From assembly GCA_029570245.1 (NCBI GenBank), contig JAKQSH010000224.1, forward strand, positions 1 through 14,279: DNA of 14,279 nucleotides, written 5' to 3'. Position numbers and translations under genes: made by a program. Within the stretch, counting starts at the first letter, position 1. Every line of letters begins with the position of its first letter. Under the pieces are notes generated by a model. That model ran no database searches and was not told the DNA's origin. It was given only the letters and a program-made list of their open reading frames with translations. Shown in pieces: positions 1 through 5,780 of the stretch. Source of the DNA: Deltaproteobacteria bacterium (GTDB lineage Bacteria > Myxococcota_A > SURF-8).

Positions 1-1275
1 AACGGCATCGACGAGGACTGTTCGGGCCATGACGCGCGTCAACCGGAGCATCTTTCGAACTGGGGCAGCGCCCCGGACGACGAATTTCTGGCGCGACGCA
101 TCGAAAGCCTGATGGATGAGTACAGCGTTTTTCTCATCACCATCGACGCCTGGCGTTCCGACCGCGCCGGATTCATGGGTTACGAACGCAACGTAACTCC
201 GCATCTCGATAAACTGGCAGAAGAAAGTATAGTATTCAAGAGGGCTTATTCGGCTGCACCCACAACGCCCCAATCCACTCCGGCATTTGTGACCGGCCTG
301 TATCCGTCGCAGATAAAATGGGACCGCTACACCAATTTCCCGGTTCTGCGCAAAGAGAACCGCACGATGCTGCAAAGCTTTTCCGACTCAGGCTATCATG
401 TGGCAGGCGTGTTTTCGCACTGGTACTTCGAAAAACGCGGCCTTGATCGCGGCGCCGACTACTGGGACAACCGCGCCTTTCGCGCCAACGGACACTCCGA
501 GATTTCCACCAGCGGGCATCTGGTGGCGCGCAACGCCATCGAACATCTTAAAAGCCTTGACCGCCGCGTAAAAAAAGTATTCATGTGGACGCATTTCATA
601 GACCCGCACTGGCTTTACGTAAAGCACGACGATCTCGATTTCGGCAACGGGCGGCAGGACCGCTACGATTCGGAAGTGGCCTTCACAGACCGTCAGGTCG
701 GACAACTTATTGAATACGTTAAGGGTACCCGCTTCTGGGACAAGGCCGTCATAATAGTCACCGGCGATCACGGCGAGGAATTCGGTGAACACGGGCGGGA
801 TTTTCACGGCGCACAGGTTTATGAAGAATCGGTGCGCGTGCCGTTGCTTATCCGGGTTCCGCACGTCGGTTCCCGCACGGTCGAAAAGCCGGTCAGTCAG
901 ATCGACATAGTTCCGACGATTTTCAACCTGTGCGGGCTGGACACGAATCTTCAGCCGCGTCAGGGGCATTCGCTGCTGCCGCTGGTTCTTGGCTCGGAAG
1001 ATAACTACCCCTGGCCGGTCTATTTCGAAAAACTCAAGTCTCCCACTTTCCCCTGGAGCATGCAGGCGCTGGTGGACGAGCGTTGGAAACTGGTTTACCG
1101 CCCGGAAGAAAACATGTATGAACTTTACGATCTTCAGCGCGATCCGCTGGAAAAGACCAATCTTTACAACAGCCTGCCCGAAATGGCGGCGCGCATGCGT
1201 CAATCCTTCCAGGATTTCAGGCTGCTTACGCTTACCAGTTACGGCGGTTGGTATGATCTGGCCGCCGGTCGCTGA
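1..1275 (+). CDS. Sulfatase / alkaline-phosphatase-superfamily hydrolase, 5'-truncated by window
   Basis: The reading frame is open from base 1, so the first ATG at 112 is probably internal; 424 residues are visible. The fold is that of the sulfatase (alkaline phosphatase) superfamily: LITIDAWRSDRAGFMGY near visible residues 45-61 carries the first metal-binding Asp, TTPQSTPAFVTG (88-99) holds the nucleophile position, FIDPH follows in the middle, and TGDHGEEFGEHG supplies the second metal site, with HGAQVYEESVRVPLLIR after it. The C-terminal region (YELYDLQRDPLEKTNLY) is typical of sulfatases. The canonical Cys/Ser-x-Pro-x-Arg formylglycine motif is absent: a Thr stands where Cys would be, as in Thr-nucleophile phosphotransferases of the same superfamily, so true sulfatase activity is doubtful. 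The first visible residues, NGIDEDCSG, resemble the end of a MopE-type metal-binding repeat. Substrate unknown; family assignment is strong. Confidence 0.85.
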   Translation, partial: NGIDEDCSGHDARQPEHLSNWGSAPDDEFLARRIESLMDEYSVFLITIDAWRSDRAGFMGYERNVTPHLDKLAEESIVFKRAYSAAPTTPQSTPAFVTGLYPSQIKWDRYTNFPVLRKENRTMLQSFSDSGYHVAGVFSHWYFEKRGLDRGADYWDNRAFRANGHSEISTSGHLVARNAIEHLKSLDRRVKKVFMWTHFIDPHWLYVKHDDLDFGNGRQDRYDSEVAFTDRQVGQLIEYVKGTRFWDKAVIIVTGDHGEEFGEHGRDFHGAQVYEESVRVPLLIRVPHVGSRTVEKPVSQIDIVPTIFNLCGLDTNLQPRQGHSLLPLVLGSEDNYPWPVYFEKLKSPTFPWSMQALVDERWKLVYRPEENMYELYDLQRDPLEKTNLYNSLPEMAARMRQSFQDFRLLTLTSYGGWYDLAAGR

Positions 1276-1289
1276 AAAGAGACTTTCAG
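1272..1289 (+). terminator. Weak hairpin after the sulfatase-like gene
   Basis: CTGAAA and TTTCAG form a 6-bp stem with a 6-base loop that overlaps the stop codon. The following bases (gtaaacatttccgccatttttt) hold only a delayed T run, so this is at best a weak intrinsic terminator. It is reported because it is the only candidate between this gene and ispE. Confidence 0.25.
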
Positions 1290-1532
1290 GTAAACATTTC
1301 CGCCATTTTTTCCGCCTGCCCGTTATTTGATTAACGCCGCATTCTGAATGTATCGTAACCTCAGTGAAATCGCATGAAAAGGCACTGAAGAGCACATTGA
1401 ACGCCTGTTCAGGTCAAAAAAGGCTCCCGGCAATATTAATTGTTCATTTTTACTTGCGTTTTTGTCCGTGTTGTACTAGATCGTGTATTCAATTAAGAAG
1501 TTGTAAATTTGCCGTAGATTCACGAGGACCGC
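1276..1532 (+). other. Non-coding gap between sulfatase-like gene and ispE
   Basis: This 257-bp stretch is visibly more A/T-rich in its second half than the surrounding genes. No convincing coding frame crosses it: the ORF that starts at 1364 runs into ispE out of frame. It most likely carries the end of the upstream transcript and the promoter of the ispE-pth cluster. No riboswitch or small RNA that I recognise. Confidence 0.6.
1462..1499 (+). promoter_or_regulatory. Candidate sigma-70-type promoter for the ispE cluster
   Basis: The A/T-rich region upstream of ispE offers two overlapping possibilities: TTGTCC (1462-1467) with TATTCA (1486-1491) at 18 bp, or TTGTAC (1471-1476) with TAAGAA (1494-1499) at 17 bp. 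Neither is close to consensus. Position, about 35-70 bp before the start codon, and base composition support a promoter here, but the exact boxes are a guess. Confidence 0.25.
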
Positions 1533-2423
1533 ATGAGCGAAAAAAATACCATAGTACCGGTTCCCGTCAGGGGGAAGTCGAAGGCAAAGGTCAACCTTAT
1601 CCTTAAAATAGTGGATAGGCGTTGGGACGGGTATCACATGGTGGATACTCTTATGACTCCCATTTCTCTGGCGGATGACATCAGCGTTGGAATGGCAAAC
1701 GAAGGCGGCATCGTCATCGAATGTCCCGGCGCTGAACACCTCGAAAACGCAGGCAATCTTGCTTGGAGAGCCGCTGAAGCCTTTTTCGAGGCCGGACGCA
1801 TCCGACAGGAAGACCGCAACTTAAGAATCCGCATAAAGAAAGAAATTCCAGAGGGTTCGGGCCTGGGCGGCGGCTCTTCGAACGCCGCCTTCACGCTGTG
1901 CGCGCTGGCCGCATTGTGGCCCAAACGCGTTTCAGACGCCCGACTTTTTGAAATCGCCGCAAAACTGGGGGCGGACGTGCCGTTCTTCATGCTGGGGGAA
2001 CCGCACTGGATGACCGGCATCGGCGATACTTTCGACCTCGAAGTCAAGCTGCCGAAGCTGTGGATGGTGCTGGCGAATCCCGGCTACAGCGTGTCCACCA
2101 AGGATATTTACGACAAGTTCCGTTCTCGTAATAATTTGACAATCGACAGTGGAAATGGTAGGAAATCCGTTTGCTGGGCCTCTGTGGAGGAACTTGCAGC
2201 CTCATTGTCCAACGATCTTGAGGCAGTAACAATAGAAAAGCATCCTGATCTTTTCCAGATGAAACTGGCCATGAGAAAGGTCGGGGCAATTGGGGTGTCT
2301 ATGTCCGGTAGTGGACCCACCCTTTTCGGCCTGTTTGACACCAGGAGTAAAGCCGAAGAGGCGACGGAACGGTTGCAGCAGAAATTCGCGGGTTACCGTT
2401 TGTGGGTCGCGTCAAGCCAATAG
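1533..2423 (+). CDS. ispE: 4-diphosphocytidyl-2-C-methyl-D-erythritol kinase
   Basis: Phosphorylates the 2-hydroxyl of CDP-methylerythritol with ATP in the cytoplasmic non-mevalonate (MEP) route to isoprenoids. The 296-residue protein has the normal length and GHMP-kinase architecture: KAKVNLILKI at residues 17-26 (the substrate-side Lys motif), RWDGYH at 30-35, the ATP-binding glycine/serine loop PEGSGLGGGSSNAA at 106-119, GADVPFF at 146-152 with the catalytic Asp, and the C-terminal MSGSGPTLFGLF motif. The ATG at 1533 is preceded by an AGGA-type ribosome-binding site (cacgaggaccgc), and the conserved domain begins shortly after, which fixes the start. The protein has about ten extra residues before the first conserved motif. 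It is first in the ispE-spoVG-tRNA-rplY-pth cluster; only 11 bp separate it from spoVG. Confidence 0.96.
   Translation: MSEKNTIVPVPVRGKSKAKVNLILKIVDRRWDGYHMVDTLMTPISLADDISVGMANEGGIVIECPGAEHLENAGNLAWRAAEAFFEAGRIRQEDRNLRIRIKKEIPEGSGLGGGSSNAAFTLCALAALWPKRVSDARLFEIAAKLGADVPFFMLGEPHWMTGIGDTFDLEVKLPKLWMVLANPGYSVSTKDIYDKFRSRNNLTIDSGNGRKSVCWASVEELAASLSNDLEAVTIEKHPDLFQMKLAMRKVGAIGVSMSGSGPTLFGLFDTRSKAEEATERLQQKFAGYRLWVASSQ
2136..2164 (+). promoter_or_regulatory. Possible internal promoter in ispE facing spoVG
   Basis: A perfect TTGACA (2136-2141) is followed after exactly 17 bp by TAGGAA (2159-2164), in a locally A/T-rich part of ispE. It lies about 270 bp upstream of spoVG and could give spoVG and the tRNA extra transcription. 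The -10 box matches consensus at only half its positions, so this may be chance. Confidence 0.2.
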
Positions 2424-2427
2424 GAGG
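2422..2427 (+). promoter_or_regulatory. Strong ribosome-binding site of spoVG
   Basis: AGGAGG overlaps the ispE stop codon (TAG at 2421-2423) and lies 7 bp before the ATG at 2435. This settles the spoVG start at 2435 instead of the in-frame GTG at 2402, which would add 11 residues absent from the family and lies inside ispE. The overlap suggests translational coupling to ispE. Confidence 0.8.
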
Positions 2428-2434
2428 AAGTACG

Positions 2435-2746
2435 ATGGATATCACCGAGGTGAAAGTGTTTCCGGTCAACGAGGACAAGCTTAAGGCTTACGTGACTATA
2501 ACCCTTGACAATTCCTTCATCATCAGAGACCTGAAGATCATTGAAGGCAACAAGGGCTATTTTGTGGCAATGCCCAGCAAGAAGCGCAAGGACGGAAGTT
2601 TCAAGGATATCGCTCATCCTCTGAATTCCGAAACCAGACAGAAAATGGAAGATCAGGTAATGGAAGCCTACCGCAGCGAACTCGACAATATCGCCAAAGG
2701 CGGCCCTATTCCTGTTGAGTCGGATGAGGAGCAGGACGCCATCTAG
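2435..2746 (+). CDS. spoVG: SpoVG-family nucleic-acid-binding regulator
   Basis: A 103-residue SpoVG homologue. The family is a small DNA- and RNA-binding regulator, known from Bacillus asymmetric septation, staphylococcal virulence control and spirochaete gene regulation; it is not restricted to spore formers. The whole length is recognisable: MDITEVKVFPVNEDKLKAY at the start, the central IRDLKIIEGNKGYFVAMPSK, the basic patch KKRKDGSFKDIAHP and the helical tail ending near residue 90, followed by a short acidic end (ESDEEQDAI). The start is set by AGGAGG 7 bp upstream. It sits in the conserved neighbourhood between ispE and the tRNA-rplY-pth genes, as in Bacillus, but without purR, yabJ, glmU and prs. 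Its target here is unknown. Confidence 0.95.
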   Translation: MDITEVKVFPVNEDKLKAYVTITLDNSFIIRDLKIIEGNKGYFVAMPSKKRKDGSFKDIAHPLNSETRQKMEDQVMEAYRSELDNIAKGGPIPVESDEEQDAI

Positions 2747-2767
2747 AACATCCTGCAAGAGACGAGT

Positions 2768-2842
2768 TGGGGTGTCGTCAAGCGGTAAGACACAGGATTT
2801 TGATTCCTGCATCCGGAGGTTCGAATCCTCCCACCCCAGCCA
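2768..2842 (+). tRNA. tRNA-Gln (anticodon UUG), CCA encoded
   Basis: A complete 75-nt cloverleaf. The acceptor arms TGGGGTG (2768-2774) and CACCCCA (2832-2838) pair perfectly, followed by discriminator G and an encoded CCA (2840-2842). The anticodon stem CAGGA/TCCTG (2793-2797, 2805-2809) encloses the 7-base loop TTTTGAT with anticodon TTG at 2800-2802, reading CAA/CAG glutamine codons. The T arm GGAGG-TTCGAAT-CCTCC is canonical. The weak U-A first acceptor pair is typical of bacterial tRNA-Gln. It lies 21 bp after spoVG with no terminator between, so it is probably processed from the cluster transcript. A tRNA-Gln in front of prs/rplY/pth is a known arrangement in proteobacteria. Confidence 0.97.
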
Positions 2843-2869
2843 AACCTTTGCACCCAGAAAGAGAATGCA

Positions 2870-3517
2870 ATGCTTGAAGCACTAGAATTGAAAGCCATAA
2901 AGAGAGACAGCAGCGGTAAAGGCGCGGCCAGAAGCCTCAGAAGAGACGGACTTGTTCCCGCCGTACTCTACGGAAAAGACATTGAGCCGATCCATCTGAG
3001 CATCAAGCCCGAACAGATACTTGAAGCTCTCAAGCTGCCGCGCGGCAGAAACACCATTCTCAACGTCGCAGTCGAAGGCGATAAAAGCTATTACGCCATC
3101 ATCAAAGACGCGCAGTTCGACGTTTTGAGCCGCAAGCCCGAACACTTCGATCTCATGCTGGTTGAAGCCGGCAAACCCATCGAAATCAGCGTTCCGATGG
3201 CGCTGGTGGGCAAATCGGTAGGCGAAGGCAAGGGCGGTTATTCCACCCTCATGCGCCGCAAAACCAAAGTCAGCTGCGCCCCCGAAAACATTCCGGCTGT
3301 CATCGAAATCGACATCAGCGCCATGGATATCGGCGATAGACTCAGCATCGCCGACATCAAGCTGCCCGAAGGCGTCAAGGCCATCTATAAAGACAACTTC
3401 GTCGTGGCCGACATCAAGGGCGGACGCGGAGTTGTCGCAGCTGCTGAAGCCGCTGCCGCAGCCGAAGGCGCCGAGGGCGAAAAGCCTGCAGCCAAAGCCG
3501 CCCCCAAAAAGAAATAA
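2870..3517 (+). CDS. rplY: 50S ribosomal protein L25 / general stress protein Ctc, long (TL5-type) form
   Basis: Binds 5S rRNA in the large ribosomal subunit. The 215-residue protein is the two-domain CTC/TL5 form: an N-terminal L25 beta-barrel (about residues 1-92, with SGKGAARSLRRDGLVPAVLYG at 15-35 and the loop EGDKSYYAIIKDAQFDVLS), then a C-terminal beta domain (about 95-185, EISVPMALVGKSVGEGKGG, VIEIDISAMDIGDRLSIADI). After residue ~187 there is a low-complexity Ala/Glu/Lys tail ending in KAAPKKK, as in many bacterial CTC proteins and probably unstructured. The ATG at 2870 follows a purine-rich agaaagag ribosome-binding site. It lies 27 bp after the tRNA and 17 bp before pth, the classical rplY-pth pairing. 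Confidence 0.95.
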   Translation: MLEALELKAIKRDSSGKGAARSLRRDGLVPAVLYGKDIEPIHLSIKPEQILEALKLPRGRNTILNVAVEGDKSYYAIIKDAQFDVLSRKPEHFDLMLVEAGKPIEISVPMALVGKSVGEGKGGYSTLMRRKTKVSCAPENIPAVIEIDISAMDIGDRLSIADIKLPEGVKAIYKDNFVVADIKGGRGVVAAAEAAAAAEGAEGEKPAAKAAPKKK

Positions 3518-3534
3518 CTTAAGGCAGAGCTCCC

Positions 3535-4131
3535 GTGAAACTTGTTGCCGGCCTTGGCAACCCAGGGGCAGCCTATGCTGGTACCCGTCACAATATCGGC
3601 CAGATTGTCGCAGACAATCTGGCCGAACGTCTTGCTGCGTCTTTGACGCGTGTGAAATTCCGCTCGCGTTTCGATCTTTGTTCGCGCTCCGGCGAAAAAA
3701 TTCTGCTTATGGTTCCGCAAACTTACATGAACCGCTCCGGCGAAGCCGTTTCGGAAGCCATGCATTTCTATAACATGGAACTGGCCGATATTCTGGTGCT
3801 GCATGACGATCTCGACCTGCCTTTCGGACGCCTCAAAGTCGTCAGCGGCGGCGGAACCGGCGGTCACAACGGTCTGGCGTCTATAGTGGAAAGATGCGGC
3901 GGGAAGGATTTCGTGCGGCTGCGCATCGGTATCGGTCGTCCGCGCCACGGTGAAGAAATCAGCGATTATGTGCTGAACCGCTTTTATTCGGACGAGCAGC
4001 AGCATCTTGAAGATATCGTCAGCGCCGCAAGCGACGCCGCACTTGCCATACTGGAAGAAGGCCACACAAAAGCCGCCAACCGCTTTAACGGAATGAAGCT
4101 GCTGCCGGAAACGGAAGGCGAAGAAAAATAA
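3535..4131 (+). CDS. pth: Peptidyl-tRNA hydrolase
   Basis: Cleaves the ester bond of peptidyl-tRNAs that drop off ribosomes, releasing tRNA for reuse in the cytoplasm. At 198 residues it has the normal length for bacterial Pth. All active-site residues known from the E. coli enzyme (N10, H20, N68, D93, N114) are present with a one- or two-residue shift: N9 in GLGNPG, H19 in TRHNIGQ, N66 in TYMNRSGEAV, D91 in VLHDDLDLPFG and N112 in GGTGGHNGL. The start is a GTG (3535), chosen because the conserved KLVAGLGNPG begins at once and aaggcagag lies just upstream. Codons 21-31 contain a very strong inverted repeat (3596-3626). The stop codon forms part of the terminator hairpin used by the convergent gene. 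Confidence 0.97.
   Translation: MKLVAGLGNPGAAYAGTRHNIGQIVADNLAERLAASLTRVKFRSRFDLCSRSGEKILLMVPQTYMNRSGEAVSEAMHFYNMELADILVLHDDLDLPFGRLKVVSGGGTGGHNGLASIVERCGGKDFVRLRIGIGRPRHGEEISDYVLNRFYSDEQQHLEDIVSAASDAALAILEEGHTKAANRFNGMKLLPETEGEEK
3596..3626. repeat. 14-bp perfect inverted repeat inside pth
   Basis: TCGGCCAGATTGTC (3596-3609) and GACAATCTGGCCGA (3613-3626) are exact reverse complements separated by only GCA. The element lies wholly within the 5' part of pth and encodes residues IGQIVADNLAER. The stem is far more stable than any terminator stem in the window but has no U tract after it, so it is not an intrinsic terminator. It may be a stable mRNA hairpin or a cruciform/protein-binding site; its role is unknown. 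Confidence 0.9.
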
Positions 4132-4151
4132 TCAATGCGCGCACATTGATT
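4130..4151 (-). terminator. Intrinsic terminator of the transglutaminase-like gene (overlaps pth stop)
   Basis: AATCAATG (4130-4137) and CATTGATT (4144-4151) form a perfect 8-bp stem with a 6-base loop. Read on the minus strand it is followed at once by ATTTTTCTT, a good U tract, and lies 13 bp after the stop of the gene at 4165. On the plus strand the hairpin is followed only by gctacgctttctt, so termination of the pth transcript would be weaker. Confidence 0.75.
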
Positions 4152-4164
4152 GCTACGCTTTCTT

Positions 4165-5625
4165 CTACTCCGTTTTTATTTCCCTTATCTTCAGTCTGCC
4201 TATCAGCGCCGCGATTTTCATCTGGGCCTGGGCTCCGCCCTGTGCAAAAGCCAGGTGCGTCACGTCGGCGGGGAACTGTCCCCATGACGGATCGACAGAA
4301 AGCCATTCGTCGCCCGCCAGCACTTCGGCCCAGGCATGGAACCCGAAGCCGCCGATTTCGGGAGCGTAAACTATGCCTGTTACTTCGCGGGCCGGAATTC
4401 CCACCGCGCGCGCCAGAGCCACAAAAAGCACGGCGTGCTCACCGCAATCGCCTTCCATGCTGTCAAGCACATCCAGCGCATTCGAAAAACTGGGAGTGTA
4501 TTTTTTTTCGACTTCGTCGTAGACCCAGTGCAACAGTTTTCCTGCGGCATCTTCAATCGTGGTGCTGCCCGCCGTGATTGTCCGCGCCAGTTCCACAATG
4601 CGCGCGTCTCCGCTCTGAATGCGTTCGTCAGGGCTGGTGTGTTCCAGCGCTTTTGCAGACTCTTCCGGTTTCCAGGCGTGCGAGCCGACAGTTTCGCGTC
4701 TGACGCGCAGCAGGGCGGCTCCGTCCGGCAGAGTCTCCCATTGCTGACGCCGGGTGTTTATTTTTAGCTCATCGGCGTCTATGCCTTCAAAAACTGCGCG
4801 CAGGGCGGCGGCGTTTTTCTGATTCCCGATATTCTGCGGGGTTTTTATCAGCGTGGCGGCCATGAAGTCGGCCAGATATTCGCCGGAGCGCACCTGTTCT
4901 TCGCTTTCGAGCAGGGCCGTCATAAAGCCCGCCACCTTCATTTCGAGCAGGCGCCCGTTCATGTCGTACCAGCTGGTCTGCGGCAGATGAGCCTCCTTGA
5001 TTTCGCCTTCAAAACGCACCACATCCAGCGGCACTCCGGCATACAGACGCTTTTCGCGCGCCGTCACGCGGTTGACGCTTGTCAGGCGCATGTTGACGCT
5101 GGGATCATAAACATGCGAGACGATTTCGTTTTCCGGGTCCAGCTTTCCGGCGGCAATGGCGGCTTCGTTCGAAAGCAGTTCGTAGATGTTTTCCGGTTCG
5201 TAATCCAGTGTTTTTTCGCTCTTCGCTCCACCGACGACTGAAATCTGTTTCCATCCGTTGTCGTCTTTTCTTATTTCCATCACGGTTTCGCCGGATTCCG
5301 ATTTCAGGCTGTAATGCATATGCAGCAGCGCGCCGCCTGTGCGCTCGTAGCTGCGCTTCGAAAGCGTGCGCAGTTCCTGAGTACGTCCCATCGCTTTGAT
5401 GCGGAACGCCACTTCCTCTTCGGTGTCCACGACACCCGGCCTGTCAAGCCTTGTCGCCATGCGCAGATAGCCGACCTTGCCGCCTGCAAAATACAGGCCG
5501 TACCAGTTTTCACCGGCCTGCCTTTCGAGCAGTTGCGCGTTGAAGTCGGCGTCGGCGGCCTGAAGCTGTGTCTGCAATGTCGCAACCGACAGGACGAACA
5601 GAATGAGCAGTAGAAGTTTGCGCAT
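4165..5625 (-). CDS. Exported transglutaminase-like (Cys protease fold) protein
   Basis: A 486-residue protein starting at the ATG at 5625, chosen over an upstream ATG (5691) because GGAAGG sits 7 bp before it and a signal peptide begins there: MRKLLLLILFVLSVA, hydrophobic, with a likely cleavage after ...LQA near residue 23-24. The mature N-terminal ~300 residues are a beta-rich region with no family I can name, including GLYFAGGKVGYLRM. The C-terminal third is a bacterial transglutaminase-like domain with its full Cys-His-Asp triad: C394 in GDCGEHAVLF, H430 in FGFHAWAEV and D445 in LSVDPSWGQ. Such periplasmic proteins are usually thiol proteases or peptide/amide-modifying enzymes; the substrate here is unknown. 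The gene stands alone between two minus-strand terminators. Confidence 0.85.
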   Translation of the reverse strand: MRKLLLLILFVLSVATLQTQLQAADADFNAQLLERQAGENWYGLYFAGGKVGYLRMATRLDRPGVVDTEEEVAFRIKAMGRTQELRTLSKRSYERTGGALLHMHYSLKSESGETVMEIRKDDNGWKQISVVGGAKSEKTLDYEPENIYELLSNEAAIAAGKLDPENEIVSHVYDPSVNMRLTSVNRVTAREKRLYAGVPLDVVRFEGEIKEAHLPQTSWYDMNGRLLEMKVAGFMTALLESEEQVRSGEYLADFMAATLIKTPQNIGNQKNAAALRAVFEGIDADELKINTRRQQWETLPDGAALLRVRRETVGSHAWKPEESAKALEHTSPDERIQSGDARIVELARTITAGSTTIEDAAGKLLHWVYDEVEKKYTPSFSNALDVLDSMEGDCGEHAVLFVALARAVGIPAREVTGIVYAPEIGGFGFHAWAEVLAGDEWLSVDPSWGQFPADVTHLAFAQGGAQAQMKIAALIGRLKIREIKTE

Positions 5626-5726
5626 GAAAAAACCTTCCGCGTATCGGCTTCGCAATGCCGGGACAGTAGCATCCGAGAACACTTTGTACACAGTTTAATC
5701 TTCGAGGAAGCCGCTGCAAAACAAAA

Positions 5727-5756
5727 AAACGGCGGAGCCTGTTGACTCCGCCGTTT
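5727..5756 (-). terminator. Strong intrinsic terminator of the MFS transporter gene
   Basis: AAACGGCGGAG (5727-5737) and CTCCGCCGTTT (5746-5756) form a perfect 11-bp G/C-rich stem with an 8-base loop. On the minus strand it is followed by a run of seven T and then GTTTTG. It lies 25 bp after the transporter stop codon and separates it from the transglutaminase-like gene, which must therefore have its own promoter in 5626-5726, where I see no clear -35/-10 pair. Confidence 0.9.
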
Positions 5757-5780
5757 ACCGGTTTTTCGCGTCAGAAGCGC

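Noticed and set aside
388..1395. 335-codon open frame on the minus strand
   Set aside because: It lies antisense to the sulfatase-type gene, its translation has no recognisable domain, and the plus-strand frame has clear conserved motifs throughout.
1276..1532. Riboswitch or structured RNA before ispE
   Set aside because: Apart from a 6-bp hairpin at its start, I found no conserved riboswitch core or long paired elements.
3596..3626. Reading the pth palindrome as a transcription terminator
   Set aside because: No T run follows on either strand, and it lies within an essential gene's coding sequence; it is reported only as an inverted repeat.
5626..5691. Upstream ATG extending the transglutaminase-like protein by 22 residues
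   Set aside because: It would bury the signal peptide; the ATG at 5625 has a well-spaced GGAAGG and starts with a typical Lys/Arg-hydrophobic signal sequence.
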